Shown here: in pieces, positions 44,572 to 52,936 of the stretch
Layout: the number at the start of each line of letters is the position of its first letter
How positions within the stretch are numbered: position 1 is the first letter of the stretch
Notes under the pieces: generated by a model
What the model saw: the letters and a program-made list of their open reading frames with translations, nothing else
Databases searched by the model: none
Told to the model about the DNA's origin: nothing
Position numbers and translations under genes: made by a program
NCBI GenBank assembly: GCA_963746255.1
Contig: CAVVAJ010000007.1
Location: forward strand, 248,001 to 312,000
Direction: 5' to 3'
DNA: 64,000 nt
Source: DAOVXM01 sp963746255
GTDB taxonomy: Bacteria > Chloroflexota > Anaerolineae > Anaerolineales > UBA4823

Positions 44572-44643
44572 ATGATAAAAAACAGCAGACTTTTTTGCGG
44601 GAAAGATTGTGTATATTTTGTGCGCTGTGTGGCTTCCATCTGA
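44572..44643 (+). CDS. Putative 23-residue Cys-containing peptide
   Basis: A short ORF (MIKNSRLFCGKDCVYFVRCV, then ASI and stop) with a perfect AAGGAGGT ribosome-binding site seven bases before its ATG. A hairpin terminator follows 20 bases after its stop, so it looks like a complete small transcription unit. Three cysteines lie in 11 residues. It could be a leader peptide for the downstream kinase gene, a toxin-like or signalling peptide, or chance. The rest of the 44200-44864 spacer shows nothing else I recognise. Confidence 0.35.
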   Translation: MIKNSRLFCGKDCVYFVRCVASI

Positions 44644-44662
44644 GTGTTTTATAAGGTGATTG

Positions 44663-44693
44663 ATCCACGGGTGCACATGCCCCGTGGATTTTG
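44663..44693 (+). terminator. Terminator after the short peptide ORF
   Basis: ATCCACGGG (44663-44671) pairs exactly with CCCGTGGAT (44681-44689), followed by TTTTG. It ends a transcript carrying the 23-codon ORF, or acts as an attenuator before the RIO-type kinase. Confidence 0.65.
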
Positions 44694-44864
44694 TATTTAT
44701 TAGGCAAACTGACTCGCTATGACTAACCACGGGAAGTCTCCTGTTGTTTTTGTTTGCAGGTTCGATGAGTGAGATTGAAAATAACATCCTGCTTGGATTG
44801 AAGTTTGAAAGTACGATCCGTTTCTCAATATTTTTACAAACAACCATAGATAAGGAGTTACATC

Positions 44865-45122
44865 ATGTCGCGCCTAACCCCCAATTTGTTTCTCGACGAT
44901 GATTATGAAGTGTACGCCGACCGTCACAAACATTGTGTGGTGACTAACAAACCCAATTATGTAGCCAAGAAACCTAAAGAGGAGTTGGTCGAAATATCGG
45001 ATCAGAGTGGAGGTGAGAGAATTGACTTTTCATGCCAGGCTTCTCGCCGCGAGCGAGAGTGGCTCCAAGATGCACTAGGTAAGTTTTTCGATGAAAATTG
45101 GCTTGACGATGTTATTGCCTGA
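44865..45122 (+). CDS. RIO-type protein kinase, N-terminal fragment
   Basis: 85 residues before a stop at 45120-45122, preceded by AAGGAG. The ending (FFDENWLDDVIA) is followed in the next frame, without a gap, by LIKGGKEAHVYQC, the RIO kinase nucleotide-binding loop (GKEAxVY). Adding one C to the CC before TGATC restores one frame. The two parts are therefore one gene of about 293 residues. The N-terminal part itself is charged and has no catalytic motif. RIO kinases are best known from ribosome biogenesis in archaea and eukaryotes; bacterial members have no established role. Confidence 0.7.
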   Translation: MSRLTPNLFLDDDYEVYADRHKHCVVTNKPNYVAKKPKEELVEISDQSGGERIDFSCQASRREREWLQDALGKFFDENWLDDVIA

Positions 45123-45178
45123 TCAAGGGAGGCAAGGAAGCGCATGTATATCAATGCCTTGGAAACGAGGCTTCCGGA

Positions 45179-45745
45179 GTGGAATTGCTAGCTGCAAAAG
45201 TCTATCGACCACGCAGGTTTCGCAATCTGCGTAACGAATATCTGTATCGTGAAGGTCGCACTGATCTCGATTCCAGCGGAAACCAGATCACCAACGATGG
45301 CATAGTGCAGGCAATTCGGAATCGATCATCTTATAGATTGCAGCTGCTCCATGGATCATGGATTGAGTATGAATATCAAGCGCTGACGAAACTGAATGCT
45401 GCTGGAGCAGATGTACCGTGCCCTCTTGCTTGTGGTCACAACGCGATATTAATGGAATACATCGGCGACCCGGGGCAAGCAGCACCGACTTTGAACACAG
45501 TACACTTGGAACAGGACCGGACGAATATCCTATTTGAAAGAATCCTTTGGTATATCGATCTGATGCTTGGTCTGGGTATTGTCCATGGTGATTTTTCCGC
45601 GTACAACATCCTGTACATGAATGACAGGCCTTTCCTGATCGATATTCCACAGGTTGTTGCTCCTCAAGAAGACTTAAATGCCTTCGAGATATTCTCGAGG
45701 GATGTGCAGCGAATTTATGAATACTTCAACCGTTATGTTATATAA
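45179..45745 (+). CDS. RIO-type protein kinase, catalytic part
   Basis: Continuation of the frameshifted RIO-type kinase; real coding in this frame starts near 45120, not at the nominal GTG. Visible elements are the ATP-loop GKEAHVY with Lys in AAKVY (just upstream and at the start), YRPRRFRNLRNEYLY, the hinge region ILMEYIGDPG, catalytic loop HGDFSAYNIL (family HGDLSxYN) and metal motif IDIPQ. The stop at 45743-45745 is followed in the same frame by 36 sense codons with protein-like content (KIASQLWRSHEYL, then DADPFYLDPDD) to a second TAA at 45854, so the C-terminus may also be truncated here. Confidence 0.78.
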   Translation: MELLAAKVYRPRRFRNLRNEYLYREGRTDLDSSGNQITNDGIVQAIRNRSSYRLQLLHGSWIEYEYQALTKLNAAGADVPCPLACGHNAILMEYIGDPGQAAPTLNTVHLEQDRTNILFERILWYIDLMLGLGIVHGDFSAYNILYMNDRPFLIDIPQVVAPQEDLNAFEIFSRDVQRIYEYFNRYVI

Positions 45746-45906
45746 AACCAACCCGTGAAGATCGCCTCACAGCTTTGGAGATCGCATGAGTATCTGACAC
45801 AGCCGGATGCCGACCCTTTCTATCTCGACCCAGATGATAAGGCCGACCGATGTTAATGGTCTTTCTCGGTAAGTAAATAATATCAGAACTAGAGCCTCTC
45901 ATTACA

Positions 45907-45944
45907 TCTCCCAACAGTTTTTAATTGTCTGTTGGGAGATTCTT
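45907..45944 (+). terminator. Intrinsic terminator after the RIO-type kinase
   Basis: TCTCCCAACAG (45907-45917) pairs exactly with CTGTTGGGAGA (45929-45939), followed by TTCTTTTG. Confidence 0.8.
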
Positions 45945-46117
45945 TTGCGCAGCGAACGTGGCATGGTTTTCTATGATAATATTGCTGCTCTTACTCTGGC
46001 AGTTGATGATTCGCATGATACGCTCGGGAGACGTTTCATAGCGCTGGAAAGTGGCATCTGCCCGCCACAATTGGGTAATTGATCTGGATTTGAGGTGATA
46101 TTCTTTGGTGGTAAGAT

Positions 46118-47275
46118 TTGCTCGTGAAGATTATTCGTAATTATCTGCCAAGTCATAACACAGGCTTGGTTATTTTTTTAGTCCCGTTTCTTATTTTAAT
46201 GGGCATGGTATTCTCCCTGGGTTTAAGAACTGAACACCGCAATCTTCTGGGCATGGTTATGGTTCAGGACGCCCACGCCCAGACGATCAGCGGTTATGAC
46301 ATCATCCAGCGGGTAAACCAACTGCGTGCCTCATACGGTTTACCACCCTACCGTGTTGATGCTGCCCTGATGGCCGCAGCCCAATCGCACAGTGAGTATC
46401 AGGCTTCCATTGGCGCCATTACACACAACGGTGCAGGGGGTACAAGCGCGCGTGATAGAGCAATCGCATTTGGTTATGGTGACGGTGCGGCTGTATTTGT
46501 GTCGGAAAATATTGCTGGGGGGAACCAGATCTCAATGGACTTTGCCATGCAGATGTGGCAAGGTGATACATTGCATCTCAACACGATCCTATCCTCCAAT
46601 TACCAGGATGTTGGTGCCGGGGTAGCAATTTCTGGTGATGCAGCATATTTCACCCTTGATGCCGGATACGTTGCCGTCTCCACCAGTTCACCGCCACCTG
46701 GTGATACAGTATCGGTCACCGCTAATCCACTAGTTGAACCAAGCCCAACCCAAGTTATCATTGTGCCAGTAGCTGCCGCCACGCCGCAACCTGATGGCTC
46801 AATCATCCATATTGTTCAGCAAGGACAGTCTCTTTGGAATATCGCTGCATTATATGATATCGAACTTAGTGAGTTATTGACACTCAATGGATTGAGCGCA
46901 AATGCCTTGATTTTTCCGGGTGATGAGCTGTTGGTCAAGCTTGCAGAACCAACAGCAACCGCTGATTCATCCTTGCTCCCAACTGCAGCTGAGTCTGGCA
47001 CAAATGATGAGAGTGATCAGGTTATAACAACTCGTACTTTACTGCCAACATTCAAACCTACTTCAACACAGACTAAAGAAAAGCCATCTCGGACTGTATC
47101 AGCGTCAGCAACACCAGCTTTTACTTCGCCAGAGAGAAGTTCAGAATCTGAGCTGCCAGAAAATCTATCTGAGGCAAATAACTCCGATTCAAGCCTGCTG
47201 ATAGTAGTGGCAGTATTCGTCGCCGCAGGTACCGCGCTGTTATTGGCAGGTGGGATCTTCCGCCGACAGGAGTAA
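46118..47275 (+). CDS. CAP/SCP-domain exported protein with LysM
   Basis: 385 residues. A signal or anchor segment (about 15-36) leads to a CAP (SCP/PR1) domain (about 58-190) with IIQRVNQLRASYGLPPYRVD, AQSHSEYQA, HNGAGGTSARDRA, VSENIAGG and MQMWQGDTLH, the usual four signatures. A LysM domain follows (VQQGQSLWNIAALYDIEL, about 230-275), then a Thr/Ser-rich linker and a C-terminal membrane helix with basic end (LLIVVAVFVAAGTALLLAGG, RRQE), like a sorting anchor. Start ambiguous: TTG 46118 or GTG 46124. Function unknown; cell-surface location is likely. Confidence 0.85.
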   Translation: MLVKIIRNYLPSHNTGLVIFLVPFLILMGMVFSLGLRTEHRNLLGMVMVQDAHAQTISGYDIIQRVNQLRASYGLPPYRVDAALMAAAQSHSEYQASIGAITHNGAGGTSARDRAIAFGYGDGAAVFVSENIAGGNQISMDFAMQMWQGDTLHLNTILSSNYQDVGAGVAISGDAAYFTLDAGYVAVSTSSPPPGDTVSVTANPLVEPSPTQVIIVPVAAATPQPDGSIIHIVQQGQSLWNIAALYDIELSELLTLNGLSANALIFPGDELLVKLAEPTATADSSLLPTAAESGTNDESDQVITTRTLLPTFKPTSTQTKEKPSRTVSASATPAFTSPERSSESELPENLSEANNSDSSLLIVVAVFVAAGTALLLAGGIFRRQE

Positions 47276-47311
47276 TCCCTACTCCTTAAAATAATTGGAA
47301 CATCTAACGAA

Positions 47312-47484
47312 GTCCGGTTGAGATGGGGGGTATTAAAGAAGACTGCCGGACGTGGGGGGGACACGCCCGGCAATCTAAGGAGGTCCACTGGATGCCACCA
47401 ACACGGGGGGGACGTGCTGAATGTTTCATCCAGGGAAGACACCTGGTTTACCAATAAAAGGGGGGGCAGGTGTCAGTTTTATTA
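47312..47484 (+). ncRNA. Candidate structured RNA: array of hairpins with poly-G loops
   Basis: Downstream of the CAP gene four G6-G7 runs (47325-47330, 47354-47360, 47405-47411, 47460-47466) each lie inside a hairpin loop or helix-flanked segment. GTCCGG/CCGGAC (47312-47317/47346-47351) encloses the first. TGCCGG/CCGGCA (47344-47349/47367-47372) with inner CGTG/CACG presents loop GGGGGGA. CTGGATG/CATCCAG (47388-47394/47427-47433) with inner CACG/CGTG presents the same loop GGGGGGA. GACACCTG/CAGGTGTC (47438-47445/47467-47474) encloses the fourth and is followed by AGTTTTATT, a possible terminator. The first two helices overlap and so compete. No known RNA family recognised. The remaining spacer to 47868 is AT-rich and shows no gene. 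Confidence 0.45.
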
Positions 47485-47868
47485 ATATACCTGATTCTAA
47501 AATTTCCAGCATTAATATAAGATTAGAGCTGTCCAATTTGTATGATTTATCAAGTTCAGCTTAACCACAAAGAGCAGATAGTATAGTCATCCCCGAATGT
47601 GTTCTCTATACAAACTGTTCTTGAATCTATTGACCCGAATCCGATTCCCTAGCAGGGTTTTAGAAGATCGCTAGTAGAACTAATTTACACCAACGGCAGA
47701 TTTCTTGCACCATGACGGAAGATTAGAGTTGTTTGTAACCATTTAGGATTCTAGATTGTTACCTTATTCTTTGATATCGAAGACATGCTTAACACCATCG
47801 GGTCATAATCGAAATAGGATTGTATCCTTGATATTATTATGCTATGATTTCTTGGGGAGCGTTGACAT

Positions 47869-48660
47869 ATGAATAATTTCAAACGATTGGTTTATTACCT
47901 GTTGATTAATGTGTTTGTTTCGGCCTGCACGGTAGTAACCGTTCTAGTGTTGTGGGAACAGTTCCGTCCACCTACCGGGCCTATGGCCATGGATTTGGCA
48001 CCTTCTGATACACAAGAAGTGCCCGTTGATCTTGATTCCGAGCCCGTCACAGGGGCTCCGCTCGGGATATTATTGCCTTCTCCTACCCTGCCACCAACCA
48101 GTGCACCGGATGTAAATATCATTGAATATTTGGTAAAACAAGATGATACGCTTGGAGAGATTGCACGCCAGTATAATGTTGATGTCACTGAGCTGATGGA
48201 ATTGAACAGTTTAGACGATCCAAATTCTCTCAGTGCTGGTATCATACTCTACGTACCAGTCCCCCCAAAACCAACACCTACAGTCGATAAAAATGCTACA
48301 GCTACCCCGTCACCAAAACAATTATCCACGCCTTCTGGACCTCTCCAAGAGCCCAGAGTAGCGATTAACAGTGTGATTGGTGCAGGAGATTTAGTCACTG
48401 AACGTGTCTTCCTTGTGCGGACAGGGGATGGTCCGCTCTCATTGGCTGGTTGGAAGATGGAGGATGAAGATGGGAATACCTTTGTATTCCCACAATTAGA
48501 GTTCTATGAGGGGGGCGCTGTGAACGTATGGACCACATCTGGTGTGACAACTGTCCTGGATTTATACTGGGAACTGAACAGCCCAGTTTGGAGCTCGGGA
48601 GAGAAAGTGACGTTATTCGACGCTCAAGGGAAAGTGCACACGACCTACGTTGTCCCATAA
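47869..48660 (+). CDS. Exported protein with LysM and lamin-tail domains
   Basis: 263 residues. A signal or anchor helix (about 9-28) is followed by a Pro/Thr linker, a LysM domain (YLVKQDDTLGEIARQYNVDV, about 86-130), another linker and a C-terminal lamin-tail-like domain (about 163-263) with LSLAGWKMEDEDGNTFVFPQ and later ELNSPVWSSGEKVTLFD. Lamin-tail domains occur in many secreted bacterial proteins, often as surface or adhesion modules. GGGGAG precedes the ATG and a TATGAT -10-like box lies about 30 bases before it. Confidence 0.85.
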   Translation: MNNFKRLVYYLLINVFVSACTVVTVLVLWEQFRPPTGPMAMDLAPSDTQEVPVDLDSEPVTGAPLGILLPSPTLPPTSAPDVNIIEYLVKQDDTLGEIARQYNVDVTELMELNSLDDPNSLSAGIILYVPVPPKPTPTVDKNATATPSPKQLSTPSGPLQEPRVAINSVIGAGDLVTERVFLVRTGDGPLSLAGWKMEDEDGNTFVFPQLEFYEGGAVNVWTTSGVTTVLDLYWELNSPVWSSGEKVTLFDAQGKVHTTYVVP

Positions 48661-48895
48661 TCAAAAAAAACCCCCGCTGATCAGCTTGCAGTTATCGCCA
48701 TTATGCGTGAAACGCGAGCTGGAAGCACGAGTTGGAATTGACCATAAGGTCTGCTTCTGATACACTACATCCTCGAACCACCTATTAATTTCAACGAATC
48801 TACGACGGTCTAGTTGCTACAATTGAGATTAAACAACCCTTCTACCCTGGGGTTGTGAGTTTTTTGTTGAGTTCTTTGTTAGCTCCGAGCAGAAT

Positions 48896-50470
48896 ATGGT
48901 TCAAGCACTCTATCAAAAATGGAGACCTCAGCGTTGGGAAGATGTGGTCGGTCAAGATCATGTTATCTCAACATTGCGTAACACGGTTGCTGCTGATCGT
49001 GTCGCCCACGCGTTGTTGTTTGCTGGCCCGCGCGGCACGGGCAAGACGACCACGGCGCGCCTCTTGGCGAAAGCGTTAAATTGCTTGGATCCAGATGGGA
49101 GCAAAAGGCCATGCGACGAATGTGATTACTGTCAGGCGGTTAACAAAGGTCGTTTCCTCGATTTAATCGAAATCGATGCCGCTTCAAACACAAGCGTTGA
49201 TGATGTACGCGACCTGCGCGATAAGATTAACTTTTCTCCCAACCAGGGGCAATATAAGATCTATATCGTCGATGAAGTCCACATGCTCTCAACAGCAGCG
49301 TTTAATGCCTTCTTAAAAACACTTGAGGAACCTCCACCGCATGCAGTTTTTATCCTAGCAACTACAGAAATCCATAAAATTCCAGCCACGGTACTTTCCA
49401 GATGTCAGCGGCACGAGTTTCGCAAGATATCAGTGAATGAAATCGTAGCACATTTGCAGCGAATTGCTGACGTTGAGCATGTTCAGTATGAGGCGCTTAC
49501 GTTAGACCTTATTGCTCGTCAGGCTACTGGATCGATGCGTGATGCGATCTCACTTCTTGATCAATTGGCTTCCTCTGGCGACCAAATCAGACTTGCAGAC
49601 GCCCAGCTTATCTTGGGAACAGCAACAAGCAGCGCAGTCCTTGAAATGATCAATAAGATAATCGCTGGTGATACCGCAGCTGGTCTGGATGCCATTCACA
49701 AGACATTAGATGCTGGCAGCGATCCTCGCCAATTCGCCCGTCAGATAGTGGACTACCTGCGCAATGTGCTGCTTGTTCAAATGGGCAGTGCTGATCAAAT
49801 TGATGCCAACCTAGAACAGCGGCAGCAAATGCTTGACTTTGCACATGGTTTTCAACAGCGGAGTTTGTTGCAGATAATTCGAATTTTTAATCAAGCTGCC
49901 AATGATATCCGAAATAACTGGCAGCCAGCTCTACCCCTAGAGCTTGCCTATTCTGATGCACTACACTTGTTCCATGACCAACCACCGGATTTGAAATCAA
50001 CTCCAGCTCCAGGAGGAGCGATTGGGCCTGCTCGTGAGAAGAGAACACAGAATTTATCGGTTGTTGCCAAAGATGCCGCTGTGCAGGAGGAATCAGGAGA
50101 ATATCAAAGGAGTTCTATTTCAGGGGGCTTAGATGTAAAAACTCTTATGGCAAATTGGGGAAAGATCCTGGTCCGCGTCAGAACTATGAGCCTGCAAACT
50201 GAAGCTTTAATCAAGTCTGGCAAATTGCTAGGTGTCAAAGATGGTACGTTGTTTATTGGCTTTTCGGAAACACTGAAGTCGAAGATGGAGAAGGAACAGA
50301 ACATTGAGATCTTTCAGCAAGCACTCCACGATGTCCTGAAATTTGAAGTGCCAGTGAAATGCGTCGTGTCAGTCGGGCCGGGAGGGGAAATTCCCCCCGA
50401 CATAGATTCTGATGGTATGGTTGCTGCAGCAGTACGCGATTTGGGCGGGGAGATTGTGGATATTCAGTAG
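48896..50470 (+). CDS. dnaX: DNA polymerase III gamma/tau subunit
   Basis: 524 residues. Clamp-loader ATPase: Walker A GPRGTGKTT (about 44-52), four zinc-binding cysteines (63, 73, 76, 79; CDECDYC), Walker B IYIVDEVHML, sensor ATTEIHKIP and arginine finger LSRCQRHEF. The region after about 370 is low-complexity, then a C-terminal domain (about 400-524) of the tau type. No slippery A-run is evident, so a separate gamma form is not indicated. It is followed by ebfC and recR in the classical order dnaX-ebfC-recR. Confidence 0.96.
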   Translation: MVQALYQKWRPQRWEDVVGQDHVISTLRNTVAADRVAHALLFAGPRGTGKTTTARLLAKALNCLDPDGSKRPCDECDYCQAVNKGRFLDLIEIDAASNTSVDDVRDLRDKINFSPNQGQYKIYIVDEVHMLSTAAFNAFLKTLEEPPPHAVFILATTEIHKIPATVLSRCQRHEFRKISVNEIVAHLQRIADVEHVQYEALTLDLIARQATGSMRDAISLLDQLASSGDQIRLADAQLILGTATSSAVLEMINKIIAGDTAAGLDAIHKTLDAGSDPRQFARQIVDYLRNVLLVQMGSADQIDANLEQRQQMLDFAHGFQQRSLLQIIRIFNQAANDIRNNWQPALPLELAYSDALHLFHDQPPDLKSTPAPGGAIGPAREKRTQNLSVVAKDAAVQEESGEYQRSSISGGLDVKTLMANWGKILVRVRTMSLQTEALIKSGKLLGVKDGTLFIGFSETLKSKMEKEQNIEIFQQALHDVLKFEVPVKCVVSVGPGGEIPPDIDSDGMVAAAVRDLGGEIVDIQ

Positions 50471-50548
50471 AATTAAAGCCCAATATATTAATCGCGAGTG
50501 TTTCCAAGCAATCATAAATTCTAAAAATACTAGAAAGCTGAGGATAAT

Positions 50549-50872
50549 GTGACAAAATTCAAAGCACCTAAGGGTAATAACCCAATAGGAATGATGCAAC
50601 AGCTGCAGAAGCTGCAGGAGCAGCTGCAGGTCACGCAAGCTCAACTTGCCGAAGAAGTCGTTAGCGCGTCTGCAGGTGGCGGTGCAGTAGTTGTGCACGT
50701 CACAGGTGATCAACGCTGTCAGGCTGTCGAGATTGACCCTGAGATTATTCAGGCAGGGGACGCGGATATGTTGCAGGACCTTGTCTTGACGGCGTTCAAT
50801 AGTGCGCTTGATAAATCGCGCGAGCTAGCCGCAGAACGTTTAGGCCCGTTAACTGGTGGATTGCCTTTCTAA
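50549..50872 (+). CDS. YbaB/EbfC-family nucleoid-associated protein
   Basis: 107 residues from a GTG. The N-terminal helix MMQQLQKLQEQLQVTQAQL and the central AGGGAVVVHVTGDQRCQAVEIDPE are typical of YbaB/EbfC, a dimeric DNA-binding protein. Its position between dnaX and recR is the conserved arrangement. The helix is encoded by a run of near-identical CTGCAG-type codons (about 50600-50632). Confidence 0.93.
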   Translation: MTKFKAPKGNNPIGMMQQLQKLQEQLQVTQAQLAEEVVSASAGGGAVVVHVTGDQRCQAVEIDPEIIQAGDADMLQDLVLTAFNSALDKSRELAAERLGPLTGGLPF

Positions 50873-50933
50873 AGCCGGCATGATTATCGCAAAGTTCATC
50901 CCACAAGAGGAAATCTAGGGAAACTCCAATATA

Positions 50934-51539
50934 ATGAGACTGCCAGAACCGATCCAGAACTGTGTGAATGCATTTTCTCGTCTTCCCGGAGTTGGCCCAA
51001 AGACAGCTTCACGACTGACGTTCTTCTTGCTACGAGCTCCGGCGGAATTCAGCCAAGAGTTGGCTTCTGCTGTAAACGCCCTAAGGGAAAGCACTACTTA
51101 CTGCCAAACATGTTTCAATATCACTGCTGCTGCAAATCCGAAATGTGAGATCTGCGCAGACTATCAACGAGATCCATCTCTCCTTTGTATCGTTGAGGAA
51201 CCGCTAGATGTTTTCGCCCTCGAGCGAACATCTGCCTATCAGGGGAGATATCACGTGCTGCATGGGGCACTATCACCTGTTGAGGGGGTTGGGCCAGATG
51301 ATCTGAAAATCAGGGAACTCATCGCAAGGTTGGTGAGTGGAGGAGTCAAGGAGATAATATTAGCGACAAACCCGAGCTTAGAAGGAGATGCGACCGCGAT
51401 GTATATCAACCAGCAGCTGCAGCCGCTCGGGATCCGGATCACCCGGTTAGCCCGTGGTTTACCCGTTGGTGGTGACTTGGAATACGCAGATGCAAATACA
51501 CTTCACCGTGCGCTATCCGGAAGGCAGGCGATGGATTAA
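50934..51539 (+). CDS. recR: Recombination protein RecR
   Basis: 201 residues. Acts with RecF/RecO in gap repair. The N-terminal helix-hairpin-helix FSRLPGVGPKTASRLTF, zinc finger CQTCFNI...CEIC (about 57-72, four cysteines), and Toprim motifs LCIVEEPLDV and ATNPSLEGDATAMYI are present, with the Walker-like C-terminal tail RLARGLPVGGDLEYADANTL in part. Last gene of the dnaX-ebfC-recR group. The inserted element begins 65 bases after its stop. Confidence 0.96.
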   Translation: MRLPEPIQNCVNAFSRLPGVGPKTASRLTFFLLRAPAEFSQELASAVNALRESTTYCQTCFNITAAANPKCEICADYQRDPSLLCIVEEPLDVFALERTSAYQGRYHVLHGALSPVEGVGPDDLKIRELIARLVSGGVKEIILATNPSLEGDATAMYINQQLQPLGIRITRLARGLPVGGDLEYADANTLHRALSGRQAMD

Positions 51540-51603
51540 TAGATATCATTGCACCATATATCCAGTTTGAATACATATTTCGAGATTTCCTCCTCCTACG
51601 CAT

Positions 51604-52237
51604 TGTACACTTTAAAATGTCACACCTGGATCTCGAGCGGCGGTTGCATTCCCAAAGAAATATGGGGTCGTTCGTAATGATAATTCCGCAACCACTCTTC
51701 CACTTGAAGGGTGAGCCGTCGGATATCAGAAGGTTTGTATTTACCTCACCCCAAACACTCCTTGCGTAAGCTACGGTTGAAACTTTCAATATTGCTTTGC
51801 TCATTCTTCTTGTAAGGTCGAGCAACACGATGGCGATCACAATAATTACCTACAACTTCACTGAATGCGCCCTTGAACTCGCTGCCACCATCGGTTTGTA
51901 TGACTTCTGCAAAACCATCAAAACATCTCGGCATACAATGTTCTAGAAAAGTTTTGCCACCAATGGCTTCCAGCCCAGGTTGTAGGAGCACATCGCTTTC
52001 CCTTCTGACGAGACCCTTTCTTGGCTTGCTGGTAATACACCAGAAACGCATCTAAGCTGCCATGCTCTGCTATGGCTTTTGACCAGCGAATGATGGTCCG
52101 CCGAGATACGCCAAGTCGTTTAGCGATATAGCTTTTACTTACGCCTTCTCCGGACAATTCATAGACAAGGATTATCTTTGTCATTTGTCTCATCTCCATA
52201 GTTTCTCATGGAGGGTGACATTTTAAACTTTAATACA
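51604..52237 (-). mobile_element. Internally deleted IS481-type insertion sequence
   Basis: 634 bases with matching ends. The left end TGTACACTTTAAAATGTCAC (51604 on) and the reverse complement of the right end, TGTATTAAAGTTTAAAATGTCAC in shortened form, share TTTAAAATGTCAC and the outer TGTA. The flanks ACGCAT (left) and ACGCTAT (right) could be a blurred target duplication. Full IS481 elements are about 1 kb, so roughly 400 bases of transposase have been lost while both ends survive. It could still be mobilised in trans. Confidence 0.75.
51620..52199 (-). pseudogene. IS481-type transposase remnant
   Basis: Leftward pseudogene. The N-terminal helix-turn-helix (SKSYIAKRLGVSRRTIIRWS) is in one frame (52199-51918); the integrase-core end, VIQTDGGSEFKGAF (second catalytic Asp) and KKNEQSNIESFNRSLRKECL (third catalytic Glu region), is in another, joined near 51995. 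The segment holding the first catalytic Asp is missing. A TGA (51746-51748) interrupts an otherwise normal C-terminus that continues GKYKPSDIRRLTLQVEEWL to a natural stop at 51620; one base change (TGG to TGA) explains it. Confidence 0.82.
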
Positions 52238-52242
52238 ACGCT

Positions 52243-52845
52243 ATGGAAAAGGGTATCCAATTTGGCAGCATCCAGATCATCGACAGTGTTCATAGCGTGG
52301 CGCATGTCAATACAAGCAAAGACGAAAAGAGGAAAAGGAAAGACAAAGGACCGCGTGACCCAGATGCCAAATGGGGGGCTAAGCATAAACGTAAATACAA
52401 GACCACGGACGGCGAAATCAAGGAGCAAGTCAAATATTTCTTTGGTTACAAAGCTCATGTAAGCTTGAATGCGGAAACCCACTTGATCACTTCGGTCTTG
52501 CCCTCTTCAGGTGAGGTATGGGATGGTAAATATTTCAAGCCATTGGTAGAGAAGGACCTGGCCCAAAACATACCCGTTGATACTGTGGGGGCTGACAGAA
52601 GCTACGATGATCATGACCTTCATTACTTTCTGCAAGAAGAAAAAGGCTTGCATTCAGGAATTCTGTTGAAGGGTTTTCGCACTCAGAAAAAAGATCGCAA
52701 CAAAGAAGTCTGGCAGCGCTTATTGGAAACACCTCAATACCAGCAAGCCAAAATAGAACGCTACAAGATTGAGCGCAAATTCGGCGAAGCCAAACAAGGG
52801 CATGGTTTCGCCGTCCTCTTGACATCATGGGGGATGTCTGTATAA
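52243..52845 (+). pseudogene. DDE transposase remnant (IS4/IS5/IS1182-like), 5'-truncated
   Basis: About 200 codons resembling the C-terminal half of a DDE transposase: RDPDAKWGAKHKRKY, KYFFGYKAHVSLNAETHLIT, VGADRSYDDHDLHYFL (catalytic Asp) and KIERKFGEAKQGHGF (catalytic Glu). The N-terminal half is missing, cut by the IS481-type element at 52237. The left flank of that element shows no recognisable matching part. After GHGF (about 52810) similarity ends and the frame runs into the rRNA promoter (TTGACA at 52819), so the last 11 codons are not transposase. Not expected to be active. Confidence 0.8.
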
Positions 52846-52846
52846 T
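52819..52846 (+). promoter_or_regulatory. rRNA promoter P1
   Basis: TTGACA (52819-52824) and TATAAT (52841-52846), both consensus, 16-base spacer. It lies immediately after the transposase remnant, about 390 bases before 16S. Confidence 0.88.
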
Positions 52847-52908
52847 TGGCAGGTTGCAAGTTGGCACTTTGAAAAGATACCAGCATATGTCCAATACGTG
52901 AAATAGCC

Positions 52909-52936
52909 TTGACATTTTAGGCGGCAAGCGTATAAT
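52909..52936 (+). promoter_or_regulatory. rRNA promoter P2
   Basis: A second consensus pair, TTGACA (52909-52914) and TATAAT (52931-52936), also with a 16-base spacer, 90 bases downstream of P1. Tandem promoters with equal spacing are typical of rRNA operons. Confidence 0.9.

Noticed and set aside
44455..44847. 130-codon leftward ORF across the short-peptide region
   Set aside because: It has no ribosome-binding site and runs antisense through a terminator hairpin and a strong rightward ribosome-binding site.
47312..47484. Poly-G region considered as a CRISPR array or tandem DNA repeat
   Set aside because: The units differ outside the G-runs and spacing is irregular (29, 51 and 55 bases); complementarity of flanks points to RNA structure.
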